DNA from: Flavobacteriales bacterium
Lineage (GTDB): Bacteria > Bacteroidota > Bacteroidia > Flavobacteriales_F > PHOS-HE28
Assembly (NCBI GenBank): GCA_016703005.1
Contig: JADJCX010000017.1
Location: 1-64,000 of the forward strand
Reading direction: 5' to 3'
DNA: 64,000 nt
Notes under the pieces: generated by a model
The model's input: the letters and a program-made list of their open reading frames with translations, nothing else
What the model was told of the DNA's origin: nothing
Databases searched by the model: none
Made by a program: the position numbers and the translations under genes
Shown: in pieces, positions 41,246 through 49,804 of the stretch
Numbering within the stretch: the first letter of the stretch is position 1
Layout: every line of letters starts with the position of its first letter

Positions 41246-41491
41246 ATGATCAGGAAGTTCGCAGTGCTCGCCGTTGTTGCGAGCCTCTTCGTTGCCTGCG
41301 GCAGCGGAAAAACCCCAGAGCAATTGGAAGCTGAACTGAAGGCTGCTGCCGACAGTGCTACTGCTGCTATGGAGCAATCAATGAAGGAGGCCGAGGCCAA
41401 GGCACAAGCCATTGCCGATAGCACCGCAGCTGCAGCCGCAGCTATGGTGGACACCGCCGCCGCTAAGGTGGAGGGCGCTGTTGCTCAATAA
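41246..41491 (+). CDS. Small alanine-rich lipoprotein
   Basis: 81 aa: MIRKFAVLAVVASLFVACGSG (lipobox VAC), followed by a long Ala/Glu/Lys helix (TPEQLEAELKAAADSATAAMEQSMKEAEAKAQAIADSTAAAA) with heptad-like spacing. It looks like a Lpp-type coiled-coil outer-membrane lipoprotein. Monocistronic, with its own promoter and terminator. Confidence 0.7.
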   Translation: MIRKFAVLAVVASLFVACGSGKTPEQLEAELKAAADSATAAMEQSMKEAEAKAQAIADSTAAAAAAMVDTAAAKVEGAVAQ

Positions 41492-41510
41492 GGTTACAAC
41501 GCATCCGACG

Positions 41511-41545
41511 AACGAGGGGGTCCGCAAGGACCCCTTCTCGTTTTT
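41511..41545. terminator. Rho-independent terminator
   Basis: GGGGTCC - GCAA - GGACCCC stem extended by AACGAG/CTCGTT arms and followed by TTTTT on the plus strand; 20 bp after the lipoprotein stop and shortly before the convergent S41 protease end. Confidence 0.8.
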
Positions 41546-41560
41546 CGGTGTACCTCGTTC

Positions 41561-43174
41561 TTACTGACCGATGCGCTCCACCGCGATCGCGAACAGGCTG
41601 TCTGCTTCCAGCGCAATGGGATAGTAGCCTTCATTACCCCATATGTTGCGCGCAATAGCGGACTTCAGGCGTTGTGCGATGACCCGCTTACTCCGTTGAT
41701 AGTCATTGGGCCGAAGCGCGATGCCTTGATTGGTGGCATAAGCGACCAGCTCTCCGAGAAGCGCCTCGTTGATGGTGAAGGCCGTGCGGAACGCAGTTGG
41801 TGAGCCCATGGCCTCCAGTACTTGCCGCTTACGGTCGGAGTAATCGAAGGCGAATTGGTTCAGTGTTCCTGTGAAAACCAGTTCGCTCAAGTATCCCGAT
41901 CCTTCGGTGGTATCAGCCGGAACGAAAACGTCAGGGACAATGCCACCACCACCGAACACCGTTCGACCGGACTTAGTGGTGAATGTTTGAGCAGAGTCAA
42001 CCTTAATGCTGTCAGCCGAGAGCAACTCTCCATGCTCAATGCGCCCGGCGTAGTCGTCCTCGTATGCGATCCCTTCACCGTACGGCTTCTGTATGCTCCG
42101 GCCGCTCGGCGTGTAGTACCGGGCAGTGGTCAGCCGCACGGCACTGCTGTCCGGCAGATCGCGATGTTCTTGCACAAGTCCTTTGCCGAAGGTCCGACGA
42201 CCGACGATCGTTCCTCGGTCATTGTCCTGGATGGCCCCGGCCACGATCTCGCTCGCACTTGCACTGCCTTCGTCGATCAGAACGGCCAAGGGTATCTTCT
42301 CCAGCACACCCATTGAAGTCGCACGGTCCGTTTGCCGCGGATGATTGCGGCCTTCAGTGTAAACGATCGTCGCATCCTTCGGCAGGAATTCATCGGCCAT
42401 GTGTATCGCCGCATCCAAGTACCCTCCTCCATTTCCGCGCAGGTCCAGAACCAACCGCTTCATGCCTTGGCCCAGTAATTTCTCTGCCGCTGCAGCGAAC
42501 TCCTCTGTGGTGGTCTTAGCGAAACGCACCACTTTGATGTAGCCTGTTTCCTTATCGGTCATCAGGGCAACGGCCACGCTGTTTATCGGCACCTTGCCCC
42601 GCTTCACCACCACTTCGAACGGGTTCCGTTTTCCGTTGCGTAGTAGTCCGATCTTCACGGAACTCCCGCTCTCTCCGCGCAAGTTCGCCATCACATCCTC
42701 ATTCGTAACGCCGACCCCGGCGAGGTTCTTTCCATTGGCACTGATGATCCGATCGCCGGCCAGCACGCCCAGCGCCGCGCTTGGCCCGCCCTCGACGGGG
42801 GCGATGACCACGATGGTATCGCGCTGAATGGTGAATTCCACACCGATACCCTCGAAGCTCCCTTCCAATGGCTCAACCGCTGCCCGGAGGTCCTCCGTGC
42901 TCAGATAGTAGCTGTGCGGATCGAGCCTTTGGAGGAGATCCTGGATCACCTCATCGGTAAGCCGATCCTTCTGCACACTGTCCACGTAATCGCGTTCGAT
43001 GAGGTCGATCACTTGGCCGATCTTCTCGCTCGGTGTTGCGCGGTGATCGAAAAGGGCCACTGCGCTGAAATTGCGCTGGCCACCGCTGAAGTATCCGATC
43101 ACCAGCCCAGTGCCAAGCGCCAAAGCAAGCATGAGGGGTATAAGCAAACTGAAGGTGGAGCGGCGTTCCTGCAT
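41561..43174 (-). CDS. S41 family C-terminal-processing peptidase
   Basis: 537 aa from ATG 43174 (MQERRSTFSLLIPLMLALALGTGLVIGYFSGG, membrane anchor). N-terminal helical part, PDZ domain (GVEFTIQRDTIVVIAPVEGGPSAALGVLAGDRI), and the protease core with the Ser-Lys dyad in LIDEGSASASEIVAGAIQDNDRGTIVGRRTFGKGLVQ. A C-terminal extension of about 120 residues follows. CtpA-type, periplasmic, with roles in processing envelope proteins. Lies 4 bp downstream of the deaminase gene on the same strand. Confidence 0.9.
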   Translation of the reverse strand: MQERRSTFSLLIPLMLALALGTGLVIGYFSGGQRNFSAVALFDHRATPSEKIGQVIDLIERDYVDSVQKDRLTDEVIQDLLQRLDPHSYYLSTEDLRAAVEPLEGSFEGIGVEFTIQRDTIVVIAPVEGGPSAALGVLAGDRIISANGKNLAGVGVTNEDVMANLRGESGSSVKIGLLRNGKRNPFEVVVKRGKVPINSVAVALMTDKETGYIKVVRFAKTTTEEFAAAAEKLLGQGMKRLVLDLRGNGGGYLDAAIHMADEFLPKDATIVYTEGRNHPRQTDRATSMGVLEKIPLAVLIDEGSASASEIVAGAIQDNDRGTIVGRRTFGKGLVQEHRDLPDSSAVRLTTARYYTPSGRSIQKPYGEGIAYEDDYAGRIEHGELLSADSIKVDSAQTFTTKSGRTVFGGGGIVPDVFVPADTTEGSGYLSELVFTGTLNQFAFDYSDRKRQVLEAMGSPTAFRTAFTINEALLGELVAYATNQGIALRPNDYQRSKRVIAQRLKSAIARNIWGNEGYYPIALEADSLFAIAVERIGQ

Positions 43175-43178
43175 GCTG

Positions 43179-43646
43179 CTACAACGTGTCGATGCGTGTG
43201 ATCCGCACACCCCCGCGCTCGAGGAAGTCGAGACCGGTCGGGTCCTTGTATGCTGTCAAGTACACAAGCCGCTTGATCCCCGCTTGCAGGATCAACTTGC
43301 TGCACTCTTTGCACGGTGAGTGGGTGAGGTACAATGTGGCGTTGCGGGCATTGTTCGTACTGCGCGCCACCTTCATGATCGCATTGGCCTCTGCGTGCAG
43401 CACATACCAATGGGTAAGCCCCTGCTCGTCCTCGCAGTCGTTTGGGAAGCCGGTCGGTGTGCCATTGTACCCGTCACTGATGATCATGCCATCATTGACG
43501 ATCAACGCACCGACTTGTTTCCGGGTACAACGGCTCAGCTTGGCCCACTCAAGGGCCATGCGCAGATAAGCGGTGTCATAACGCACCTGTTTGCGCTCAT
43601 CGGCAAAGACCAGATCATCTTTCTGCATTGGATCGATCGTACGCAT
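43179..43646 (-). CDS. dCMP deaminase family protein (ComEB type)
   Basis: 155 aa. Zinc-dependent cytidine deaminase fold with YVLHAEANAIMKVAR (HAE) and THSPCKECSKLILQAG (PCxxC). The stretch SDGYNGTPTGFPNDCEDEQG is typical of deoxycytidylate deaminases, which supply dUMP for thymidylate synthesis. The start shown is ATG 43646; a second ATG at 43628 (MQKDDLVF) is as plausible. Confidence 0.9.
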   Translation of the reverse strand: MRTIDPMQKDDLVFADERKQVRYDTAYLRMALEWAKLSRCTRKQVGALIVNDGMIISDGYNGTPTGFPNDCEDEQGLTHWYVLHAEANAIMKVARSTNNARNATLYLTHSPCKECSKLILQAGIKRLVYLTAYKDPTGLDFLERGGVRITRIDTL

Positions 43647-43656
43647 TGGGCCGCCC

Positions 43657-43688
43657 GATCACCTGATCACCTGATCACCTGACCATCC
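43657..43688. repeat. Short tandem repeat (GATCACCT)3
   Basis: Three perfect 8-bp units GATCACCT followed by a degenerate unit GACCATCC, between the deaminase start and tRNA-Leu. Prone to slippage; may alter the leader of the deaminase mRNA. Confidence 0.7.
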
Positions 43689-43699
43689 GATCCATTCTG

Positions 43700-43784
43700 T
43701 ACCCAGGGCGGGACTCGAACCCGCACGATTGTTAAGATCACTGGTGTTTGAGACCAGCGCGTCTACCGATTCCGCCACCTGGGT
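43700..43784 (-). tRNA. tRNA-Leu(CAA)
   Basis: On the minus strand: acceptor stem ACCCAGG/CCTGGGT with discriminator A, D-arm region TGGCGGAATCGGTAGACGCG, anticodon stem CTGGT/ACCAG enclosing CTCAAAC (anticodon CAA), long variable arm, and T-arm CGGGTTCGAGTCCCG. The class II variable arm and CAA anticodon identify leucine. About 85 nt; CCA is not encoded. Confidence 0.95.
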
Positions 43785-43863
43785 AGGTGCCCTTCCGCTG
43801 AAGGGAGGGCGAAAATAGGATCTACTTCGACAGCAGCGACCAGTTGAGGGAACGTTTGACCGT

Positions 43864-44664
43864 TCAACCGGGGTTCTTTGTTGGATCCTGCTTCAACAAC
43901 CCGCACATGGCATCGTACTCCGCAGGCATTTTCTCCTTGAAGGCGGCCGTGCATTCGAAGAAATACTCCACTGCACAGGCGAAGAACTCCGCCTCGTTGG
44001 TGCCCGCGTAGCGCCGGAAGAGCCGCGACTCCCCGGCGCGGACCATCTGGATCTCGGTCATGGCCAAGCGGTTCCAATCGGCCAGGGCGGCCGGGTCCAG
44101 GAAGTCGTCCTCTTCGTTCGGGATGCGGTTCTCCAACCAAAGCGCATGCGCCATCTCGTGAAGGCCCAAGTGGACGGCATCCGTTAGGTCGGCACCTCCT
44201 TCGATGAAGTGCTTCCAAGACAATGCGATCGTTCCGCGTCGCACGTAGGTGGCTCCCTTGTACAGATCGCCACTATGGCGATCGCGGTATACATCGGGAT
44301 AGATGATGATACTCCCGAAGTGTAGGAGCAAGAGCGGCTCAAGACCGAAGGTCAGCTGCACGGCCGTGGCCGAAATGCGCACCTTCATTTCGCGCGTGAG
44401 CTTGATGTCTTTTCCTACCCAGTGCTTTTCGTAAACGAACTCCTTCACGCGCCGCCTGAACTCGCGTTGGCGATCGGAGGATAGCCTGCGGTAAAAAGCG
44501 GAGTGCTGCTCAAGTAGAACACGGTCCCTACGGCCCATTGGTGCGATGCTGTGACCGATGATACCGACCATATCAAACACTTCACGGCCGACGATGAACA
44601 GGAAGCCGAGCGCGAGGGCCAGCAACCCTATGATGCCAATGATCCCCACTATCCAGTTCTCCAT
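43864..44664 (-). CDS. M90/MtfA-type zinc metallopeptidase, membrane-anchored
   Basis: 266 aa from ATG 44664 (MENWIVGIIGIIGLLALALGFLFIVG, membrane anchor). The zinc site is LGLHEMAHALWLEN (HEMAH), with AEFFACAVEYFFECTAAFKEKMPAEYDAMCGLL near the end, as in the glucose-regulated metallopeptidase (MtfA/M90) family. N-terminal half with FRRRVKEFVYEKHWVG and LTFGLEPLLLLHFGSIIIYPDVY also matches. An upstream ATG at 44742 would overlap the divergent M48 gene. Likely substrates unknown. Confidence 0.85.
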   Translation of the reverse strand: MENWIVGIIGIIGLLALALGFLFIVGREVFDMVGIIGHSIAPMGRRDRVLLEQHSAFYRRLSSDRQREFRRRVKEFVYEKHWVGKDIKLTREMKVRISATAVQLTFGLEPLLLLHFGSIIIYPDVYRDRHSGDLYKGATYVRRGTIALSWKHFIEGGADLTDAVHLGLHEMAHALWLENRIPNEEDDFLDPAALADWNRLAMTEIQMVRAGESRLFRRYAGTNEAEFFACAVEYFFECTAAFKEKMPAEYDAMCGLLKQDPTKNPG

Positions 44665-44706
44665 CCGCTCGTCAAGTGTAGGGTCGTGGTCGGCACCGGG
44701 GGAAGA

Positions 44707-44714
44707 TACTTTCG
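44707..44714 (+). promoter_or_regulatory. Putative -7 element TACTTTCG
   Basis: TAnnTTCG ending eight bases before the M48 peptidase ATG (44723); predicts a leaderless or nearly leaderless mRNA. Same octamer as 23718-23725. Confidence 0.4.
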
Positions 44715-44722
44715 GACCTTCC

Positions 44723-45781
44723 ATGCCCGAATCCACTTCCACCGAACTCTACGACGGCCTCAGCACGCGGCCCGCAACGTTCACTTGGCTCTCGCCCGCG
44801 CAATTGGAAGTGCACGCGGGAAAAGAGACGTATACATGGAACGTGCTGGACAAGCAGTTCCATTGGGACAGCGGCGAACATCATTTGCGCTTGAGCCATG
44901 GCACGCGCACGTTGATCGTGAAGGACGCCACCGCACAGCGCCTCATGGTGGCGCACCTGAAGCAGTACTCGCGCAGGCGCAGAACCGGTGGCGTGGCGCC
45001 TATCCTCTTCAGCCGCGCTGCCTTCTTGTTCCTCGTGATCTTAGGCGGACTTGTCGCGGCATACATCTGGTTGATGCCCATCATTGCGGAACAGCTCGCG
45101 CTGCGCCTGCCGCGTTCGGTGGACGACCAGCTCGGTGAAGCCTCCTTCAATGCCATGGCTGCATCCATGGCGTTCGACACGACGCGCTCAGCCGCCATGC
45201 AACGTTTCGGCGATGCCTTGGAGATCAGCAAGGATCACGTGCTGAAGTACCACGTTGTGAACGACGCCCAAGTGAATGCCTTTGCGATGCCCGGTGGGCA
45301 CATTGTGGTGTACACCGGCCTGCTCGATGAACTGGACACGCCACAGGAACTTGCAGGACTGCTCGCGCACGAGGGCACGCACGTGCAGGAGCGCCATAGC
45401 ACGCGCAGCATGGTGCGGCAATTCGCGAGTTCATTCTTCCTGGCGCTGGTCGTTGGCGATGTGGGCGCGTTGGGCGAGATCGCAGCGAACAAAGGCGATG
45501 AACTGCGCGGGCTCGGTTACTCGCGCGATCTGGAAAAGGCCGCCGACGACATCGGCATGCAGCGCATGCATGCAAATGGCGTTGATCCGCGCGGCATGAT
45601 CGACCTGTTGGAAGAGTTGAAAGGCGCGCATGGTTCCACTGCGGAACCACCGGCGTTCCTGAGCAGCCATCCGCTTACGGACGATCGTATCGCAAACGCA
45701 ACGGCACGGGCATCAACGCTGGGTGTTCCAGCGGAAGCCAATGCACGGATAGATAGCCTCTTCGCTGCGCTCAGGAAATGA
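44723..45781 (+). CDS. M48 family metallopeptidase
   Basis: 352 aa. An N-terminal domain of about 85 residues (YDGLSTRPATFTWLSPAQLEVHAG) resembles a beta-sandwich sensor, then a membrane helix (AAFLFLVILGGLVAAYIWLM), then a Ste24/HtpX-like catalytic domain: NDAQVNAFAMPGGHIVVYTGLLDEL, LLAHEGTHVQERHS (HExxH with the third ligand in RDLEKAADDIGMQRM). Probably faces the periplasm and degrades damaged envelope proteins. Divergent from the M90 peptidase, with starts 58 bp apart. Confidence 0.9.
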   Translation: MPESTSTELYDGLSTRPATFTWLSPAQLEVHAGKETYTWNVLDKQFHWDSGEHHLRLSHGTRTLIVKDATAQRLMVAHLKQYSRRRRTGGVAPILFSRAAFLFLVILGGLVAAYIWLMPIIAEQLALRLPRSVDDQLGEASFNAMAASMAFDTTRSAAMQRFGDALEISKDHVLKYHVVNDAQVNAFAMPGGHIVVYTGLLDELDTPQELAGLLAHEGTHVQERHSTRSMVRQFASSFFLALVVGDVGALGEIAANKGDELRGLGYSRDLEKAADDIGMQRMHANGVDPRGMIDLLEELKGAHGSTAEPPAFLSSHPLTDDRIANATARASTLGVPAEANARIDSLFAALRK

Positions 45782-45790
45782 CACGGCGGC

Positions 45791-46340
45791 TCACTTTCCC
45801 CGTCCGTGAAGTGCTTTTTCTCCTTCGGCTTTGCGAACTTGTCCGCATTGAACTGCTGCGACGCGTTGCGCGGAATGCTGAGCGAAGTCCACTCATCGCC
45901 AGCGAAGGTGCGCGCCAACAGCACTATCTGGCCAACGTGGTAGGCATAGTGCGCAAGCTGACGGTGCAAGGCATCCATCACCGAGTGCCCTTCGTTGCGG
46001 ATAAAGACCGTACGTGACAAGTCAGCATCGGTGAGCGGTGCTATCGCTGAGAAGAAACACGCCCATCCGCTTTCCCAATCAGCCAGCAATGCTGCACGAT
46101 CCTGCCCCGGATCCACGAACTCGCTGTCGCGATCACGCCAGGGCTTCTCGCCGTCGCTCGTTAGGAAATCCGTGAAGCGCGAGCGCATATTGCCCGCCAT
46201 GTGCCGAACGATGATCGCAATGCTGTTCGCGTCGCTTGCCAGGACCGTGTGCAAGTCTTCATCCTTCACCTGCGCCATGGCCTTGTCGCCAAGTTGCTTG
46301 TAGTAGGTGAAGAGTTGGAGGGCGCTGCAAGTGTGGACAT
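45791..46340 (-). CDS. DinB-like (DUF1572) protein, frameshifts at both ends
   Basis: The clear core (LQLFTYYKQLGDKAMAQV, SNSIAIIVRHMAGNMRSRFTDFLTSDGEKPWRDRDSEF, GHSVMDALHRQLAHYAYHVGQIVLLARTF, WTSLSIPRNASQQFN) belongs to the DUF1572 group of DinB-fold proteins, about 180 aa, with the metal-binding His pattern of the fold. I infer the start at ATG 46340 (MSTLAA) and the stop at 45791-45793, each in a different frame from the core, so one indel near each end is needed. The uncorrected frame runs from 46440 to 45517, deep into both neighbours, which is implausible. Confidence 0.7.
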
Positions 46341-46387
46341 GCTTAGCGATTTGATGGCAGGAGGGCGCCTCGCAACAGCCTTCCCTG

Positions 46388-47448
46388 TTAGTTGTGCGCG
46401 AGCTTCTCCAGTCGTTGTTTGTCAAGAATACGGATGTCACGGCCTTTGGTGTCGATGAGGCCTTCCTCCTTCAGATCGGTGAGGCAGCGGATCAACGATT
46501 CGGTGGCGGTGCCCACGATGCTGGCAAGATCCTCGCGGCTGATCTGAACCCTAAGCTGGCGTTCTGGTCCTCGGCATAGCGGCCGTGCACGCGCAAGAGG
46601 GCTTGTGCTACGCGTTGCCTAACGCTGGCGTAGGCAAGCTGCAACAGGTGCTGCTCATTCTCCTTCACGTTGTGTGCGAGCATTTTGATGAACCGGATGC
46701 TCACATCGCGGTCCTTGTACAACAAAGCCAGCAGGTCTTCGCGTGGTATCAACGCTACCTCGCAGTCCTCCAAGGCCTCGGCGGTTTCCATGGCGCGGCC
46801 ATTCTCCAACAGGCCCATGTACCCGATGAACTCACCAGCGCCGTGGAGGCCGGTCACGAACTCCTTGCCATCGTTGTTGATCTTGAACGTGCGCACCTTG
46901 CCATGCACCATGTACGGCACTTGCCGTAGCTCATCGCCTTCGTGGAAGACCACTTCCTTCTTCGCGACTTTCCGCGTTTTGCGGTCGCGCCCGATGTCCT
47001 TTAGCGCATCCACGCCGCGTGCTTGGTCCATGAACTGGTTGAGGCCCTCGAAGCCGTTGTCGAACCCCTTGCGGAAGAGTTCGCTGCGCTTCAGGCGGCC
47101 TTCGATGGCGTTGAGCAATTCGCTCTCCTCGAAAGGCTTCGTGAGGTAATCATCCGCACCGAGTTCCATGCCCTTGCGCACCTCGCCGCGTTCCGCTTTC
47201 GCGCTCAGGAAAATGAACGGCACTTCGGCCGTGGCCGGGTTGCGCCCCAGCATGTGCAGCACGCCGTAGCCGTCCAGTTCGGGCATCATGATGTCGCAGA
47301 GCACCAGGTCCGGTGTTTCCTTCCGGGCCACCTCCACACCGCGCCGACCGTTCTCGGCTTTCAGCACGCGGTAGTCCGCCAGCTCGAGGATCTCGGCGGT
47401 GTTCTCCCGCATGTCCGCGTCGTCCTCGATCAGCAGGATCGTTTTCAT
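46388..47448 (-). CDS. Response regulator fused to a Crp-type regulator, one frameshift
   Basis: Residues 1-125 form a receiver domain with phospho-acceptor Asp in DLVLCDIMMPELDGYG and the conserved Lys in DDYLTKPFEE. Residues 145-270 form a Crp-like sensor barrel (KKEVVFHEGDELRQVPYMVHGKVRTFKINNDG, GAGEFIGYMGLLENG). Near 46545 a base is missing; restoring it gives the winged helix VQISREDLASIVGTATESLIRCLTDLKEEGLIDTKGRDI and the stop at 46388. Uncorrected, the HTH is lost (stop at 46492). The recognition helix has E-x3-R, suited to TGA-type half-sites. Translationally coupled to the kinase (ATGA overlap). I propose it as reader of the TGAC-N4-GTCA sites nearby. Confidence 0.85.
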
Positions 47449-48650
47449 GAGGTCAAGTGTTGTGGTAGTTCAGCCGTGAAGACGGTGTTGCCGGGGGCAC
47501 TGGTGAAGCGGATGGAACCACCCATCATCTCCAGGTAGCGTTTCACAAGGTTCAAGCCGAGCCCGGTGCCTTGGATCGTGGTGGCGTTGCTACCGCGGAA
47601 GAACCGTTCGAACATGTGTTGTTGATCCTCCTGCGGGATGCCGATGCCTTGGTCCTTCACTGTTATCGTGAGCCTGCCCTTTGCGATGGATGTGTGCAAC
47701 ACGACACGTTTGCCCTCCGGTGAATACTTCACCGCGTTCGTCACCAGGTTCGTTATCGCGTTGCTGAGCATTTGCCGATCAAGTGTCACGCTGCGTTCGT
47801 CGCCTTCGTGATCGAAGTCTATGGCCTGTCCGGTTTTGGCGAGGGCCTTCAGCTCTTCGATGAGTTCGATGCATTGGTGCACGATATCCATTTCCACCGG
47901 TGTGCAAACCACTTGGCCTTGCTCGATCCGTTCCAACGAAAGGAACTCATTGAGCATGGCCGTCATCTCGCGCACCTTCCCACGGATCCGCGATACGTGC
48001 TTCTCCACCCGATCGTCGTTGGCTTGCTCCGTGTAACGGCCAATGAGGTCAACGCTGCTCATGATGGTGCTGAGCGGAGTGCGGAACTCGTGGCTGGCCA
48101 TGGACACGAAGCGGCTCTTCAGCGCATGCAGTTCCTTTTCCTTCTCGAGTGCCGTACGCAAGCTGCGCTCCGCATCGCGCAATTCAGTGGTGCGCACTTC
48201 CACCCGATCCTCCAGTTCCTGGTTGGTGCGCTTCAGTTCTTCTTCGGCTTTCCGCCTGAGCGTAATGTCCGTGACAAGTCCCATCACGTAACGGTCGCCA
48301 TCCATCTCGAAATGGTTCAGGCTCACTTCCACCGGGAAGACGCTGCCATCGCTGCGCTTGCCCCAGAGATCCATGCCAATGCCCATGGACCGCTGCACGG
48401 GTTTCTTGTCATACGCTGCGCGATGACCCACATGGCGCGCACGCGCAGCGTCGGGCAAGAGGGTTTCCACCGTTGCGCCGATCAATGCGCCTTCATCGTA
48501 TCTGAACATCTCGTTGAGCCGGGGGTTGTGCATAATGATGGCACCCTTCCCATCAACCACCACTAATCCCTCTGCAGCTCTTGTGAAGAGGAGCGCGCAC
48601 ACCTGAGCGATGTCCACTTTCTCGAATGCTCCGCCGGAAACCTTCACCAT
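47445..48650 (-). CDS. PAS-domain sensor histidine kinase
   Basis: 401 aa from ATG 48650 (MVKVSGGAFEKVDIAQV). PAS domain (residues 18-140; LVVVDGKGAIIMHNPRLNEMFRYDEGALIG, ending YVMGLVTDITLRRKAEEELK), coiled coil (residues 140-190), HisKA with phospho-acceptor His in MASHEFRTPLS, and HATPase with N box NLVTNAVKYS, G1 DQGIGIP and G2 GTGLGLNLV. No membrane segment, so it senses a cytosolic signal; PAS domains of this kind often bind haem or flavin, but no haem ligand can be assigned. Partner is the regulator encoded immediately downstream. Confidence 0.9.
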   Translation of the reverse strand: MVKVSGGAFEKVDIAQVCALLFTRAAEGLVVVDGKGAIIMHNPRLNEMFRYDEGALIGATVETLLPDAARARHVGHRAAYDKKPVQRSMGIGMDLWGKRSDGSVFPVEVSLNHFEMDGDRYVMGLVTDITLRRKAEEELKRTNQELEDRVEVRTTELRDAERSLRTALEKEKELHALKSRFVSMASHEFRTPLSTIMSSVDLIGRYTEQANDDRVEKHVSRIRGKVREMTAMLNEFLSLERIEQGQVVCTPVEMDIVHQCIELIEELKALAKTGQAIDFDHEGDERSVTLDRQMLSNAITNLVTNAVKYSPEGKRVVLHTSIAKGRLTITVKDQGIGIPQEDQQHMFERFFRGSNATTIQGTGLGLNLVKRYLEMMGGSIRFTSAPGNTVFTAELPQHLTS

Positions 48651-48685
48651 GGTGGAAAGGTAGCCGCGTGCATGGATGGCACCGC

Positions 48686-49201
48686 TCATCGAGGCGTGCC
48701 AGCTGGTGCAACGCTGCTGAACCCGGTGCCCTCTTCGTAAACCCGCCACTTGCTCATGGGCTTGGCGTAGAGGTTCAGGGTAACGGCCCTGTCGGGCCCA
48801 CGGTTCGTGAAGCGGTGTATCGAGGAGCCATCAGTGATCGGTTCGACGGAGCCGGGGTGTAGATGGATCTCACGGGCGAGTTTTATTCCGTCACCCTCCA
48901 CGGGTGTGAATCGCTCCTCGACCACTTCCCCCATCACCGGATGGATCCATGCCATCTGGCTATCGTAATCGTGGATGCTGGTGCGCTGGCCGGGCTCGTA
49001 ACAGATCACCAACAGTTCGAAGTCATCGTTGCGATTGATGCAGGTACGGGTGTAGTGCCTGCTGTTCCAGCGGAAGTAAGGTTCCAGATCGCGGCTGGGA
49101 ACGGCATAGCGCGCCAGTATGCTCTCGAACGCCTTCGGATCGCGATGGCGGAGTAATTCCTTTACGAGGTCGTGAATGGTGGTTATCGGGGTGGAAGGCA
49201 T
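48686..49201 (-). CDS. Cysteine dioxygenase family protein
   Basis: 171 aa from ATG 49201 (MPSTPITTIHDLVKELL). Cupin fold with YFRWNSRHYTRTCINRNDDFELLVICYEPGQRTSIHDYDSQMAWIHPVMGEVVEERF and later DGSSIHRFTN. Cysteine dioxygenases bind iron with three histidines, the first two in an HxH motif; here the second position reads Tyr (HDY), with another His seven residues on (AWIHP). It would oxidise cysteine to cysteine sulfinate if active. Divergent from the heavy-metal-associated gene; the intergenic space holds a TGAC-N4-GTCA palindrome. Confidence 0.8.
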   Translation of the reverse strand: MPSTPITTIHDLVKELLRHRDPKAFESILARYAVPSRDLEPYFRWNSRHYTRTCINRNDDFELLVICYEPGQRTSIHDYDSQMAWIHPVMGEVVEERFTPVEGDGIKLAREIHLHPGSVEPITDGSSIHRFTNRGPDRAVTLNLYAKPMSKWRVYEEGTGFSSVAPAGTPR

Positions 49202-49262
49202 GATGGACCCTGACGACTGTTGCGCTTCGGACAAACGTATCGGGGTGCGCGAGCGTGTTTCC

Positions 49263-49274
49263 TGACAATGGTCA
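49263..49274. promoter_or_regulatory. Predicted Crp/Fnr-family site TGAC-AATG-GTCA
   Basis: Exact palindrome centred 38 bp upstream of a -7-like element (TTGCTTTG, 49303-49310) of the metal-binding protein gene, a geometry close to class II activation. One of four exact copies of TGAC-N4-GTCA in front of genes between 49.2 and 58.1 kb. Confidence 0.55.
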
Positions 49275-49345
49275 GTTCCACGTGCGAGTTGTGTCATGGT
49301 TCTTGCTTTGGGAACCGTGGAACTTTGAACCCAACGGACCGCAAC

Positions 49346-49621
49346 ATGCCCAACCTGACTTTCCACGTGGACAACCTGAAATGCGGCGGATGCGCGAACA
49401 GCATTCGCAAACGGTTGAGCCAATTGCCCTCGATAGGGACCGTGATCGTTGACCCCGAGGCCAGCAGTGTTACTGTTACGCACGATGGGGCTTTGACCCA
49501 CGAGGAGGTTGCTGCGGTATTGATGGATCTCGGCTATCCGGAAACCGGTACCGGCGGTTTCGCGCAGAAGGCGAAGTCATACATCAGTTGTGCCGTCGGG
49601 CGCTTCCAAGGAGAGGATTGA
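49346..49621 (+). CDS. Heavy-metal-associated (HMA) domain protein
   Basis: 91 aa from ATG 49346: MPNLTFHVDNLKCGGCANSIRKRLSQLPSI. The CxxC (CGGC) in the first loop and the SVTVTHDG strand identify a ferredoxin-like HMA copper/zinc-binding domain. A 20-residue tail follows (QKAKSYISCAVGRFQGED). It is a CopZ-type soluble metal carrier. No CopA-type pump is in the window, but cbb3 oxidase and NosZ, both copper enzymes, are encoded downstream; a supply role is inferred. Confidence 0.85.
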   Translation: MPNLTFHVDNLKCGGCANSIRKRLSQLPSIGTVIVDPEASSVTVTHDGALTHEEVAAVLMDLGYPETGTGGFAQKAKSYISCAVGRFQGED

Positions 49622-49742
49622 ACGGGTGAAGACGTGCGGGACCTTGTCTTGCCTGAGCTGGCAAAATGCGTGGCGAAATGGCCCGGTCTGCGGAATTGTT
49701 TCCACGGATGGCCCCGTACCTGATGATCGTTGGTTCCCTTGC

Positions 49743-49754
49743 TGACGGTGGTCA
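49743..49754. promoter_or_regulatory. Predicted Crp/Fnr-family site TGAC-GGTG-GTCA
   Basis: Exact palindrome 51 bp upstream of the universal stress protein ATG; its centre is 33 bp from the centre of a -7-like element (TAGCCTTG, 49778-49785). Confidence 0.55.
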
Positions 49755-49804
49755 CGGTTGCGGTCCATGTGTTGTAATAGCCTTGTTCCATAGAGCCGAA
49801 CATC

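Noticed and set aside
45517..45781. DinB-like protein truly extending 260 bp into the M48 peptidase gene
   Set aside because: The family ends near KKHFTDG; a single indel restores a stop at 45791 outside the peptidase gene.
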